Below, one piece after another: positions 1 through 8,263 of a stretch of 64,000 bases of DNA (positions are counted from its first letter, which is position 1; the number at the start of each line of letters is the position of its first letter). Below the pieces are notes generated by a model that was not told the origin of the DNA, did no database searches, and saw only the letters and a program-made list of their open reading frames with translations. The stretch lies in contig NZ_LT594324.1 of assembly GCF_900089605.1 (NCBI RefSeq), forward strand, positions 2,604,001 to 2,668,000, given 5' to 3'. The DNA comes from Micromonospora narathiwatensis (lineage in GTDB: Bacteria > Actinomycetota > Actinomycetes > Mycobacteriales > Micromonosporaceae). The position numbers and the translations under genes were made by a program.

Positions 1-1
1 C

Positions 2-928
2 GTGGTCGTGTCGGTCGTCGCCGCCGCGGCCGACATCGCCTTCAAGGCGGCCGGCGGCGCCTACCTGAAGGGCCTGGTACCTCGGGCGGACCTGCTCGTC
101 GCGAACGGACGGTTCGAGGCCACCACCTGGACCGCCACCGTGGTGGGACCGCCGCTCGGCAATGCCGCGATCGGCCTGTTCGGCCCGGTGGCGACCGTGG
201 CGGCCGATGCGATCAGCTACCTGCTCTCGGCGGTGGGTATCCGCGCGATCGGGGGCGGCGAGCCGCGCCCCGCCCGGAGCGACGGCCCACGGCTGCGAGC
301 CGGCGACCTGCTCGACGGGTGGCGCCACGTCCTGACCCACCCGGCGTTGCGCCCGCTGTTCTTCAACACGATCCTCGTCAACGGCCTGATCATGGCGACC
401 TCACCGCTGCTCGCCGTTCTCATGCTCGACCGGCTCGGGTTCGCGCCCTGGCAGTACGGCCTCGCCTTCGGAGCACCGTGCGTCGGCGGACTGATCGGCT
501 CGCGACTGGCCCGCCGGCTGGTCACCCGGTTCGGACAGCACAAGGTCCTGCGCGCCGCCGGGGCACTGCGCGTGTGCTGGCCGATCGGGTTGGCCTTCGT
601 CGGCCCCGGCACTGCCGGGCTCGTGCTCGTCATCGCCGTCCAACTTGGCCTGGTCACGTGCATGGGCGTGTTCAACCCGGTGTTCGCCACCTATCGACTC
701 GACCGGACCGCGTCGGGCCGGGTCGCCCGCACGCTGTCCGCGTGGTCGGTCACCAGCAACGCCACCATCGCCGCCATGACCGCCCTGTGGGGCGTGCTGG
801 CCGACGTCACCGGCCCGCGCACCGCGATCGCGATCGCGGGTCTTCTCATCCTGACCACCCCGCTCCTGCTCCCGAGACACGACCGCGCCGGGCGGCACGA
901 GCAGGAACTGGCCCCGAGCCACCCGTGA
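2..928 (+). CDS. MFS transporter, 5'-truncated by the window edge
   Basis: This is the C-terminal part of a major facilitator superfamily permease, 308 codons in the window. It begins inside a membrane-domain sequence with no signal or cytoplasmic N-terminus, so about 100 residues probably lie upstream. Hydrophobic segments are separated by short loops, and the mid-protein loop motif GLIGSRLARRLVTRFG resembles the conserved cytoplasmic loop of drug-efflux MFS proteins. The predicted product is an inner-membrane exporter, possibly for macrolide- or multidrug-type substrates. The substrate is not visible. It converges on cydB, with a strong hairpin between them. Confidence 0.75.
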   Translation: MVVSVVAAAADIAFKAAGGAYLKGLVPRADLLVANGRFEATTWTATVVGPPLGNAAIGLFGPVATVAADAISYLLSAVGIRAIGGGEPRPARSDGPRLRAGDLLDGWRHVLTHPALRPLFFNTILVNGLIMATSPLLAVLMLDRLGFAPWQYGLAFGAPCVGGLIGSRLARRLVTRFGQHKVLRAAGALRVCWPIGLAFVGPGTAGLVLVIAVQLGLVTCMGVFNPVFATYRLDRTASGRVARTLSAWSVTSNATIAAMTALWGVLADVTGPRTAIAIAGLLILTTPLLLPRHDRAGRHEQELAPSHP

Positions 929-934
929 GACACC

Positions 935-973
935 GCGCGGGGCCGGTGCGGCCTCCCCGCACCGGCCCCGCGC
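935..973. terminator. Bidirectional hairpin terminator
   Basis: A perfect 17-bp inverted repeat (935-951 with 957-973) with a 5-nt loop lies in the 48-nt gap between the convergent MFS and cydB genes. It has no U-tract, as is common for actinomycete terminators, and could stop transcription from both sides. Confidence 0.75.
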
Positions 974-976
974 TGA

Positions 977-1975
977 TCAGTGTTGCGGGATGTTCGCCAC
1001 GCCGATCCGCTTGCGGAACACCCAGTAGGTCCAGCCCTGGTAGGCCAGCACGATCGGGGTGAAGATGACCGCCACCCACGTCATGATCTTGAGGGTGTAG
1101 GGGGTGGAGGCGGCGTTGGTGGCGGTGAGGGTGCCGGCGGTGTCCAGGGTGGACGGCAGCACGTTGGGGAACAGCGCGGCGAACAGGGTGGCCACGGCCA
1201 GTGCGATGGCCACGGCGGTGCCGGTGAACGCCCAGCCTTCCCGGCGTACCCGGGCGGCGGCGAGAGCGCCGAGCAGGGCGAGTGCGGCGCCGACGGCGAG
1301 CACGACGGCGGCCGCGCTGGAGCGGATGGTCAGCGTCCAGGTCAGGAAGGCCACGGCGACGACGGCGGTGCCGGCGCCGACCTTGACGGCGAGGGCGCCC
1401 GCGCGCTGGCGGACGTCGCCGGTGGTCTTGAGGGCGAGGAACACGGCGCCGTGGGTGAGGAACAGGCCGAGGGTGGTCAGGCCGCCGAGCAGGGCGTACG
1501 GGTTGAGCAGGTCGAGCAGGCCGCCGACGTACTCGTGGTCGGCATCCAGGGGTACGCCGCGCAGGATGTTGGCGAAGGCGACGCCCCACAGGATCGCCGG
1601 GACCAGTGAGCCGAAGAAGATGGCCTGGTCCCAGCGACGTTTCCAGGACGCTTCGGGGCGCTTGTGCCGGTATTCGAAGGCGACGCCGCGGGCGATGAGG
1701 GCGAGCAGGATGAGCAGCAGCGGCAGGTAGAAGCCGGAGAAGAGGGTGGCGTACCACTCGGGGAAGGCGGCGAACATGGCGCCGCCGGCGGTGATGAGCC
1801 AGACCTCGTTGCCGTCCCAGACGGGGCCGATGGTGTTGATCAGGACGCGGCGTTCCCGGTCGTCGCGGCCGAGGACGGGCAGCAGCATGCCGACGCCGAA
1901 GTCGAAGCCTTCGAGGATGAAGTAGCCGGTGAACAGTACGGCGACGAGGAGAAACCAGACGGTCGTCAGTTCCAC
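977..1975 (-). CDS. cydB: Cytochrome bd ubiquinol oxidase subunit II
   Basis: CydB (332 aa) is the non-haem partner of CydA in the cytochrome bd oxidase of the cytoplasmic membrane. The protein has the family N-terminus (segment YFILEGFDFGVGML, about residues 14-27), the conserved GPVWDGNEVWLI stretch, and eight to nine hydrophobic segments. I chose the GTG at 1975 because it starts 14 nt after the cydA stop and gives a normal-length protein beginning VELTTVW. The open frame runs further upstream but overlaps cydA. It is co-transcribed with cydA. No cydDC assembly transporter follows: the next gene is a convergent MFS gene. Confidence 0.95.
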   Translation of the reverse strand: MELTTVWFLLVAVLFTGYFILEGFDFGVGMLLPVLGRDDRERRVLINTIGPVWDGNEVWLITAGGAMFAAFPEWYATLFSGFYLPLLLILLALIARGVAFEYRHKRPEASWKRRWDQAIFFGSLVPAILWGVAFANILRGVPLDADHEYVGGLLDLLNPYALLGGLTTLGLFLTHGAVFLALKTTGDVRQRAGALAVKVGAGTAVVAVAFLTWTLTIRSSAAAVVLAVGAALALLGALAAARVRREGWAFTGTAVAIALAVATLFAALFPNVLPSTLDTAGTLTATNAASTPYTLKIMTWVAVIFTPIVLAYQGWTYWVFRKRIGVANIPQH

Positions 1976-1989
1976 GGTGGGCTCCGGGG

Positions 1990-3402
1990 TCAGTAGGCGA
2001 AGGCGAGCGGGCGCTCGGCGTCGTCGGTGTCGTCGGGTTCGGGCGTCGGGGTGACGTCGGGTACGCCGGCCTTGGCGTAGCGGACCAGCAGTTTGAACTC
2101 GACGACGGCGAGGGCGGCGTAGATGAGGGTGAACGCGGTGAACGAGGTGAGCACCTCGGTCAGGGAGACGGTGCGGGAGACGCCGTTGCGGGTGAGCATC
2201 TCGCCGAAGACGATCCACGGCTGGCGGCCCATCTCGGTGAAGATCCAGCCGAAGGAGTTGGCCAGCAGGGGCAGCACGGGCATGATCAGGCCGGCGCGTA
2301 GCAGCCACCGGCTGCGGGGGGTGCGGCCCTTGCGGTGGCTCCAGAGGACGAGCAGGGCGATCGCGGCGGCGGCCAGCCCGAAGCCGATCATGAAGCGGAA
2401 GCTCCAGTAGGTGACCGGGATGATCGGGGTGTAGCTGCCGGCGCCGTACTGGGTGGCGTACTGGGCCTGGAGGTCGTTGATGCCCTGCACGGTGCCGTTC
2501 GGGTCACCGGTGCCGAGGAACGACAGCAGGTACGGGATCTTGATGGCGAAGACCTCGCGGCTGCCGTCGAGGCTGCCGACGGTGAGTACGGAGAACGAGG
2601 CGGGGCTCTCGGTGGTGTAGAGGCCCTCGGCGGCGGCCATCTTCATCGGCTGCACGTCCGTCATGATCTTGCCTTGGATGTCGCCGGTGAGCAGCACCAG
2701 CGCGGAGGAGACCAGGACGACCCAGGAGCCGAACCTGGTGGCGAACCGGTAGGCGTCGGTGTCGGCGCTGTCGCGGTGGCGGATGACGTGGTAGAGGCCG
2801 ACGGCGACGATCAGCGACCCGGCGACCAGGAACGAGCCGGCGAGGGTGTGCGGGAAGGTGATCAGGGCGACCTTGTTGGTGAGCACGGCGAGGAAGTCGG
2901 CCAGTTCGGCCCGCCCGGTGGTGGGGTTGATCCGGTAGCCGACCGGGTTCTGCATGAAGGAGTTCGCGGCGAGGATGAAGTAGGCGGACAGGTTGGTGCC
3001 GATGGCGGCGGCCCAGATGGCCGCGAGGTGCAGTCGTTTGGGTAGCCGGTCCCAACCGAAGATCCACAGGCCGATGAAGGTCGACTCGAGGAAGAAGGCG
3101 ACCAGGGCCTCGATAGCGAGGGGGGCGCCGAAGATGTCGCCGACGAAGCGGGAGTAGTCGCTCCAGTTCATGCCGAACTGGAATTCCTGCACGATTCCGG
3201 TGACCACGCCCATCGCGAAGTTGATCAGGAAGAGTTTGCCGTAGAACTTGGTGAGTTTGAGGTACCGCTCGTTGCCGGTGCGGTGCCACAGGGTTTGGAG
3301 GATGGCCACCAGGATGGACAGGCCGATGGTCAGTGGCACGAAGAGAAAGTGGTAGACGGTGGTGACACCGAACTGCCAGCGGGCGACGTCCAACGCGTCC
3401 AC
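1990..3402 (-). CDS. cydA: Cytochrome bd ubiquinol oxidase subunit I
   Basis: CydA (470 aa) carries the three haems and the quinol site of cytochrome bd, a high-affinity, non-proton-pumping terminal oxidase used at low oxygen or under respiratory stress. Visible family marks are His18 in VYHFLF (haem b595 side), Glu98 and Glu106 in the conserved helix, His185 in FPHTLAG (haem b558), the QPMKMAAAEG quinol-loop motif and GRQPW near residue 385. The C-terminal tail is acidic and soluble. The start is a GTG with a G-rich Shine-Dalgarno. A tandem dyad operator lies 22-57 nt upstream, so transcription is probably repressor-controlled. Confidence 0.96.
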   Translation of the reverse strand: MDALDVARWQFGVTTVYHFLFVPLTIGLSILVAILQTLWHRTGNERYLKLTKFYGKLFLINFAMGVVTGIVQEFQFGMNWSDYSRFVGDIFGAPLAIEALVAFFLESTFIGLWIFGWDRLPKRLHLAAIWAAAIGTNLSAYFILAANSFMQNPVGYRINPTTGRAELADFLAVLTNKVALITFPHTLAGSFLVAGSLIVAVGLYHVIRHRDSADTDAYRFATRFGSWVVLVSSALVLLTGDIQGKIMTDVQPMKMAAAEGLYTTESPASFSVLTVGSLDGSREVFAIKIPYLLSFLGTGDPNGTVQGINDLQAQYATQYGAGSYTPIIPVTYWSFRFMIGFGLAAAAIALLVLWSHRKGRTPRSRWLLRAGLIMPVLPLLANSFGWIFTEMGRQPWIVFGEMLTRNGVSRTVSLTEVLTSFTAFTLIYAALAVVEFKLLVRYAKAGVPDVTPTPEPDDTDDAERPLAFAY

Positions 3403-3423
3403 CTGAAACCCCCCAGCTGTGCA

Positions 3424-3459
3424 TACTACGAGACGTAGTAGATACTACCTGGCGTCGTA
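3424..3459. promoter_or_regulatory. Tandem dyad operator upstream of cydA
   Basis: Two 17-bp dyads of the form TACTACG-N3-CGTAGTA lie in tandem. The first (3424-3440) is perfect. The second (3443-3459) has one mismatch between its arms. Centres are 19 bp apart, and the junction GTAGTA-GA-TACTAC is itself palindromic. The position just upstream of cydA fits a repressor site. The core resembles BlaI/MecI-type (TACTACA/TGTAGTA) operators, but a TetR-type protein is possible. The cognate regulator is not next door. Confidence 0.7.
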
Positions 3460-3580
3460 GACGATTGGGCAGGGCCGGGGGGCCCGACCCGGCCCGGGAC
3501 CAATGACCCTGATCACCGCTGCCGCACGGCCCGATACCGGATCATCCGGCCGCCCGCCGGCGTGCAACCATCCACGATTG

Positions 3581-4360
3581 ATGGACACCGCGACCGCCCC
3601 CTGGCGCGCGCCGCTGCTCTGGCGTACCGCGCAACTGCTCGCCCGCGTCGTCGTCGGCCTCGTCGCCCGCCTGGAGGTCACCGGCGACGTGCCGGTCGCG
3701 CTGCGGCACGGGCCGCTGATCCTGGCCGCCAACCACATCAGCCCGTTCGACCCGGTGGTGCTCACCGCCGCCTGCCGGGTCCGCGGGGTCGCGCCGCGGA
3801 TCATGGCCACCGGTGGGCTGTTCCGCGCCCCCGTGGTCGGCCCGCTGATGCGCCGTGCCGGGCACATCCGCGTCGACCGGGGCACCACCGCTGTGCACCG
3901 GTCCCTGGACACCGCCGCCGCGGCCGTGGCCGGGGGCTCGGTGGTGCTGCTGTACCCGGAGGGGCGGATCGGCCTGGACCCCGGGATGTGGCCGGAGCGG
4001 GGCAAGACCGGGGCGGCCCGGCTCGCCTTCGCCAGCGGCGCCCCGGTCGTCCCGGTCGCCCAGTGGGGTTCCCACGAGGTGCTGCCGTACCGGGCGCCCA
4101 AGGGCATCCTCGGCGGAATCGTCCGGGCGGTCGTACGTCGGCCGGTGATCCGGGTGCACTTCGGTGCCCCGGTGGACCTGGATGACGTGCTGCCCGGCAC
4201 GCCCGGGGCGGCCCGGCGGGCCACCGACCGGATCATCGACGCGATCACCGACAACCTGGCGCCGCTGCGCCCCGACGAGCCGGACCGCCCCCGCCACGTC
4301 GACGCCGGCCGGCCCGTCGACACCAGTCGCGCCCACCGCCGCCGCCTGCCCGGCGGCTGA
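3581..4360 (+). CDS. 1-acyl-sn-glycerol-3-phosphate acyltransferase family protein (PlsC-like)
   Basis: This 259-aa protein belongs to the PlsC/LPLAT superfamily, which transfers acyl chains to lysophosphatidic acid or related acceptors at the inner membrane face. Motif I is NHISPFD (His52, Asp57), the general acid/base pair, and motif III is YPEGRIG (Glu127). The arrangement and length are normal. The ATG at 3581 was chosen because the domain starts soon after it. An in-frame upstream start at 3503 would add 26 poorly structured residues. It diverges from cydAB with about 180 nt between the starts. The acceptor cannot be deduced from context. The C-terminal 30 residues are polar and non-conserved. 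Confidence 0.85.
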   Translation: MDTATAPWRAPLLWRTAQLLARVVVGLVARLEVTGDVPVALRHGPLILAANHISPFDPVVLTAACRVRGVAPRIMATGGLFRAPVVGPLMRRAGHIRVDRGTTAVHRSLDTAAAAVAGGSVVLLYPEGRIGLDPGMWPERGKTGAARLAFASGAPVVPVAQWGSHEVLPYRAPKGILGGIVRAVVRRPVIRVHFGAPVDLDDVLPGTPGAARRATDRIIDAITDNLAPLRPDEPDRPRHVDAGRPVDTSRAHRRRLPGG

Positions 4361-4399
4361 CCGGGCGGCGGCCGTCCCGCACACCGGTGGAGGCTCGGC

Positions 4400-4768
4400 T
4401 CAGGTCCGGGCGGACAGCCGGGCGTCGAGGGCGGCCAGGTCGGGCACGAACCAGACGTGGTCGCTGCGGTTCGACTCGGCGACGAGGGCCCGCAGCGCCG
4501 AACTGGCCGCGAGATGCGCGGTGATGTCCCCGACGATGACCAGCCGCAGCCGGTAGTTGACGAACTTCTGCATGATCTCCCCGGCGAAGCGGGTGCCCAG
4601 GGAGAAGAAACCCGGGTCGAGCCGGTCCGCGGGCACGGCCACCACCTCGGCGCCGGCGAAGGCCGCGCCGATCAGGTCGAGGGCCTGCTCGGCGGTGGCC
4701 ACCGGCGGCCCGGCCGGGTCGCAGACCAGCACCGGCACTCCGGAGCGCTCCTCGATCAGGTCAGGCAC
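4400..4768 (-). CDS. DUF4180 domain protein
   Basis: This 122-aa protein looks like one complete DUF4180 domain: an N-terminal strand region, the segment AEVVAVPADRLDPGFFSLGT, and the signature AGEIMQKFVNYRLRLVIVGD. The function of the family is unknown to me. The start is taken as the GTG at 4768, which overlaps the last 8 nt of the upstream HTH gene, so the two are translationally coupled. The open frame continues upstream only antiparallel to the regulator's own codons. The tight coupling suggests that the pair acts as one unit, perhaps a sensor with its DNA-binding partner. Confidence 0.75.
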   Translation of the reverse strand: MPDLIEERSGVPVLVCDPAGPPVATAEQALDLIGAAFAGAEVVAVPADRLDPGFFSLGTRFAGEIMQKFVNYRLRLVIVGDITAHLAASSALRALVAESNRSDHVWFVPDLAALDARLSART

Positions 4769-5210
4769 CGGGCACCTCCTGACGCAGCAGGCCGTTGTCG
4801 CCGCGCAGCACCGCGTCGACCAGGTGCAGCAGGTCGGCGGTGGCGGCGGCGTCACCCAGGATCACGATCTTCATGCGGTGTCGCTCCTCGTCGTGGACGG
4901 TCTGTACGCGCAGCGGGCGCGCGGGGTCGTGGCCGGTGTTGACGCCGGCGAGCACCAGCGTGGCGAGCCGGTCGGCGGCGGCCCGGTCGACGCCGTCGAC
5001 CTGCACGATGCTCGACACCTCCAGCGCCGGTGCCCCGGCCGGTGGCGCCGGCCGGCCGGTCAACGCGTCGAGGTCGGCCCGGGCGATCCGGTACTGCTTG
5101 CCGATCCGGACCGCGCGCAGCCGGCCGGCGCGGATGTAGCCGCGCACGGTGCGTACGTGCAGGTCGAGCAGGTCGGCCACCTGCTCGACCGAATACAGGT
5201 CATCACTCAT
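4761..5210 (-). CDS. Excisionase/MerR-like helix-turn-helix regulator
   Basis: This 149-aa protein has an HTH_17 (excisionase-type) domain at residues 5-50 (YSVEQVADLLDLHVRTVRGY followed by the wing RIGKQYRIARADLDAL). An uncharacterised alpha/beta domain of about 95 residues follows. It contains IVQVDGVDR and KIVILGDAAATADLLHLVDA, and probably binds a ligand or the DUF4180 partner. The ATG at 5210 lies inside the left arm of a 13-bp inverted repeat, so the mRNA is probably leaderless and the gene autoregulated. The 3' end overlaps the DUF4180 start by 8 nt. Confidence 0.8.
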   Translation of the reverse strand: MSDDLYSVEQVADLLDLHVRTVRGYIRAGRLRAVRIGKQYRIARADLDALTGRPAPPAGAPALEVSSIVQVDGVDRAAADRLATLVLAGVNTGHDPARPLRVQTVHDEERHRMKIVILGDAAATADLLHLVDAVLRGDNGLLRQEVPGA

Positions 5211-5244
5211 CGTTCCCTATCGTACGCACGGTAGGGAACGATGA
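5207..5244. promoter_or_regulatory. 13-bp perfect inverted repeat, probable autoregulatory operator
   Basis: Arms TCATCGTTCCCTA (5207-5219) and its exact complement (5232-5244) flank a 12-nt centre containing CGTACG. The left arm includes the start codon of the leftward HTH gene. The right arm mirrors it with a rightward ATG at 5241. A dimeric regulator bound here would cover the transcription start of the HTH/DUF4180 unit and could affect the rightward GDPD gene. Confidence 0.75.
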
Positions 5245-5309
5245 GGAAGTTGGTTGGGCGGACGCCGGGCGGTCACCCGGACGCCATCCACGCCCGACAT
5301 ACTTCCCGC

Positions 5310-6077
5310 GTGCAGCCCCGCTACGGCTACCTCGACGCCCCCGCGCCGCTGGCCTTCGCCCACCGGGGCGGTGCCGCCGACGGCGACGAGAACACCGCCG
5401 CCGCGTTCGCCCGGGCCATCGCGCTCGGCTACCGGTACGTGGAGACCGACGTGCACGCCACCGCCGACGGCGTAGCGGTGATCTTCCACGACACCACCCT
5501 GCACCGGGTCACCGGCGAGCGGGGGCGCATCGCCGAGCTGCGCTGGGCCGATCTGGCCTCGGTACGCGTCGGCGGCGCCGCCGTCGTCCCCCGCCTCGAC
5601 GAGGTCCTCGCCGCCTGGCCGGAGGTCCGGTTCAACATCGACGTGAAGGCCGACGGCGGCGTCGAACCGACCCTGGACACGGTCGACCGGGCCGGCGCCG
5701 GCGACCGGGTACTGCTCGCCTCGTTCAGCGACGCCCGGCTGACCCGGCTACGGGCCCTGGCCGGGCCGAAGGTCGCCACCAGCCTCGGCATGCGCGGGGT
5801 GGCCCGGCTGCGGATGGCCTCCCTGCACGGGCGACCGCTGCGGCTGCCCCCGTCCGTGGTCGCCGCCCAGGTCCCCGTCCGGTACGGGCGCGTCCCGGTG
5901 GTCGACCGGCGTTTCCTCGCGTACTGCCACCGACTCGGGTTGCAGGTGCACGTGTGGACCATCGACGAACCCGCCGAGATGCACCACTTACTTGATCTCG
6001 GTGTGGATGGCATCATGACCGATCACGTCGGCGTGCTCCGCGACGTCTACCGCAGCCGCGGCCACTGGGCCGCCTGA
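5310..6077 (+). CDS. Glycerophosphodiester phosphodiesterase family protein
   Basis: A 255-aa GDPD-type TIM barrel that hydrolyses glycerophosphodiesters to glycerol-3-phosphate and an alcohol. The N-terminal catalytic motif AHRGG is followed by ENT and by the metal-binding segment ETDVHATADG. The second catalytic His lies in FHDTTLHR, and FNIDVK and VWTIDEP are further family motifs. The GTG at 5310 sits 6 nt after a CATACT -10-like hexamer, suggesting leaderless translation. The alternative ATG at 5241 would add 23 residues outside the domain. There is no signal peptide, so the enzyme is probably cytoplasmic. A 14-nt gap links it to the downstream permease gene. Confidence 0.9.
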   Translation: MQPRYGYLDAPAPLAFAHRGGAADGDENTAAAFARAIALGYRYVETDVHATADGVAVIFHDTTLHRVTGERGRIAELRWADLASVRVGGAAVVPRLDEVLAAWPEVRFNIDVKADGGVEPTLDTVDRAGAGDRVLLASFSDARLTRLRALAGPKVATSLGMRGVARLRMASLHGRPLRLPPSVVAAQVPVRYGRVPVVDRRFLAYCHRLGLQVHVWTIDEPAEMHHLLDLGVDGIMTDHVGVLRDVYRSRGHWAA

Positions 6078-6091
6078 GTCAGAGGAACCCG

Positions 6092-7486
6092 ATGGCCGAA
6101 ACGGTCGCCCCCACCGTCGCCGAGCCCGCCCAGCCCGGCAGCACCCGCCGCGAACGCACCGGCTGGTACTTCTACGACTGGGCGAACTCCGCCTTCCAGA
6201 CGACGGTGATCACGGTCTTCCTCGGCCCGTTCCTCACCACCGTCACGAAGCTGGCCGCCGGCTGCGAGCTGGGCGCCGACAGCTGCGACGGGTACGTGCA
6301 CCCGCTGGGCATCCGGGTCTCCCCCGGCTCCTACTACCCGTATCTGGTGTCGCTGTCGGTCCTGCTCACCGTCTTCGTGCTGCCGGTGATCGGGGCGGTC
6401 GCCGACCGGTCGATGCACAAGAAGCGGCTGCTGGGCGTCGCCGCGTTCATCGGCGCCGGGGCGACCATCGCGTTCGCCTTCGTCACCGGCGAGCGGTACC
6501 TGCTCGGCGGGGCGCTGTTCCTGATCGCCAACATCGCCTTCGGCGCGGCCATCGTGGTGTACAACTCGTTCCTGCCGCAGCTCGGCGGCCCGGACGACCG
6601 CGACAGCATCTCCAGCCGCGGCTGGGCCGTCGGCTACCTCGGCGGCGGGCTGCTGCTCGCGCTGAACCTGGTCGCGGTCAGCATGCTCAGCGAGGAGGGC
6701 AACCCGCAGCGCACCCTCGACCTGGCCCGCTGGTCCATCGTCTCGGCCGGGGTGTGGTGGGCGGCGTTCACCCTGCTGCCGCTGCGCTGGCTGCGCGAGC
6801 ACCCCACCGCGGAGGCGCTGCACGCCGGTGGCGGCAACGTGCTCACCGACGGGTTCCGGCAGCTCGGACGCACCCTGCGGGAGATCAGGGCGTACCCGTT
6901 GACGCTGTTCTTCCTGCTGGCGTTCCTGGTCTTCAACGACGGCATCCAGACCGTCATCACCCTGGCCAGCCAGTACGGCACCGAGGAGCTGCGGCTGGAG
7001 CAGAGCACCCTGATCGTGACGATCCTGCTGGTGCAGTTCCTCGCCTTCGGCGGGGCGCTGGCCCTCGGCGCGCTCGCCCGGCGTATCGGCGCGTGGAAGA
7101 CGGTGCTGTTGTCCCTGGTGCTGTGGACGGCGGTGATCGTCGCCGCGTTCCGGCTGCCCGCCGAGGCGCCGCTGCCGTTCATGATCCTCGGCGGCTGCAT
7201 CGGCCTGGTGCTCGGTGGCAGCCAGGCGCTGAGCCGGTCACTGTTCAGCCAGCTCATCCCCGCCGGCAAGGAGGGCGAGTACTACGGCTTCTACGAGATC
7301 AGCGACAAGGGCACCAGTTGGCTCGGGCCGCTGGCCTTCGGGCTGGTGTTCCAGCTCACCGCCTCGTACCGGGTGGGCCTGGTCTCCCTGCTGATCTTCT
7401 TCGTGGTCGGGTTCGCGCTGCTGGCGGCCGTACCGATGCGCCGGGCCATCGTCGCCGCCGGCAACACGCCGCCCCGGGTGCTGTAG
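6092..7486 (+). CDS. UMF1-family MFS transporter
   Basis: This 464-aa integral membrane protein belongs to the UMF1/Atg22-like branch of the MFS. The family N-terminal motif YDWANSAFQTT lies at about residues 24-34, and about twelve hydrophobic segments follow. The segment AVGYLGGGLLL and the late motif EYYGFYEISDKGTSWLGP are typical. These proteins are permeases of uncertain substrate. Yeast Atg22 exports amino acids from the vacuole, but that role should not be carried over. It follows the GDPD gene by 14 nt in the same direction and is probably co-transcribed, so its cargo could be a GDPD product. That link is inference. Confidence 0.85.
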   Translation: MAETVAPTVAEPAQPGSTRRERTGWYFYDWANSAFQTTVITVFLGPFLTTVTKLAAGCELGADSCDGYVHPLGIRVSPGSYYPYLVSLSVLLTVFVLPVIGAVADRSMHKKRLLGVAAFIGAGATIAFAFVTGERYLLGGALFLIANIAFGAAIVVYNSFLPQLGGPDDRDSISSRGWAVGYLGGGLLLALNLVAVSMLSEEGNPQRTLDLARWSIVSAGVWWAAFTLLPLRWLREHPTAEALHAGGGNVLTDGFRQLGRTLREIRAYPLTLFFLLAFLVFNDGIQTVITLASQYGTEELRLEQSTLIVTILLVQFLAFGGALALGALARRIGAWKTVLLSLVLWTAVIVAAFRLPAEAPLPFMILGGCIGLVLGGSQALSRSLFSQLIPAGKEGEYYGFYEISDKGTSWLGPLAFGLVFQLTASYRVGLVSLLIFFVVGFALLAAVPMRRAIVAAGNTPPRVL

Positions 7487-7540
7487 GGCGGTCGTGCACC
7501 TGCATGATCAACGGGGGCCGATGGACTAGGCTGCCCGGAC

Positions 7541-8263
7541 GTGACCGACGACGCCGCTGCCGCCCCGACCTGCCTGGCCCGGCCCCTCCCCCCGGGCCCC
7601 GGCGACGACCGTGCCGGCGGCTGCGCCGCCGCCCGCGGCGTCGACGGGCGGCCGTTGCACGCCGCCACGCTGCGGTTCTTCTGGGGGCCGATGGACTGCG
7701 GCAAGTCCACGATGGCCCTGCAGATGAACTACAACCACGCCCGGCAGGGCCGCCGCGGCCTGGTCACCACCCGCATCGACCGTTCGCTCGGCCCGCAGGT
7801 CACCACCCGCATCGGCCTGGCCCACTCCGCCATCGAGGTCACCGACGACCTCGACCTGCGCGACCTGGTCCGCGACGCGACCGCCGAGGGGGTACGCGTC
7901 GACTACCTGATCTGCGACGAGGCGTCCTTCTACAACCTGGACCACGTCGAGCAGATGGCCGAACTGGTCGACCACTACGACGTCGACGTGTACGCGTTCG
8001 GCCTCGCCACCGACTTCCGGTCCTGCCTGTTCCCCGCCGCGCAGCGGCTGTTCGAACTCGCCGACGAGGTGGCCCGCATCCAGGTCGAGGTGCTGTGCTG
8101 GTGCGGCCGGGAGGGGCTGCTCAACGCCCGGGTCGTCGACGGGCGGGTGGTCCGGGAGGGCGAGCAGGTCGTCATCGGCGACACCATGGACACCGCCGAC
8201 GTGCGCTACCAGGTGCTCTGCCGCCGGCACTACCGCTCCGGCGACCTCGGGCCGCGCGGCTGA
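7541..8263 (+). CDS. tdk: Thymidine kinase (type II)
   Basis: This 240-aa enzyme phosphorylates thymidine with ATP in pyrimidine salvage. The P-loop GPMDCGKS is at residues 49-56. The lid/Walker B-like region ICDEASFY and a C-terminal zinc-binding region (CWCG and CRRHY) follow. The core is normal in length, but about 40 extra N-terminal residues are low in complexity. The GTG at 7541 is favoured because a TAGGCT hexamer ends 8 nt before it, which fits a leaderless mRNA. A later start near residue 34 would remove the extension. The stop codon lies in a 17-bp tandem duplication. Confidence 0.9.
   Translation: MTDDAAAAPTCLARPLPPGPGDDRAGGCAAARGVDGRPLHAATLRFFWGPMDCGKSTMALQMNYNHARQGRRGLVTTRIDRSLGPQVTTRIGLAHSAIEVTDDLDLRDLVRDATAEGVRVDYLICDEASFYNLDHVEQMAELVDHYDVDVYAFGLATDFRSCLFPAAQRLFELADEVARIQVEVLCWCGREGLLNARVVDGRVVREGEQVVIGDTMDTADVRYQVLCRRHYRSGDLGPRG

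Noticed and set aside
7501..7515. Palindromic TGCATGATCA element before tdk as an operator
   Set aside because: The symmetry is short and no second copy or conserved spacing was seen in the window.
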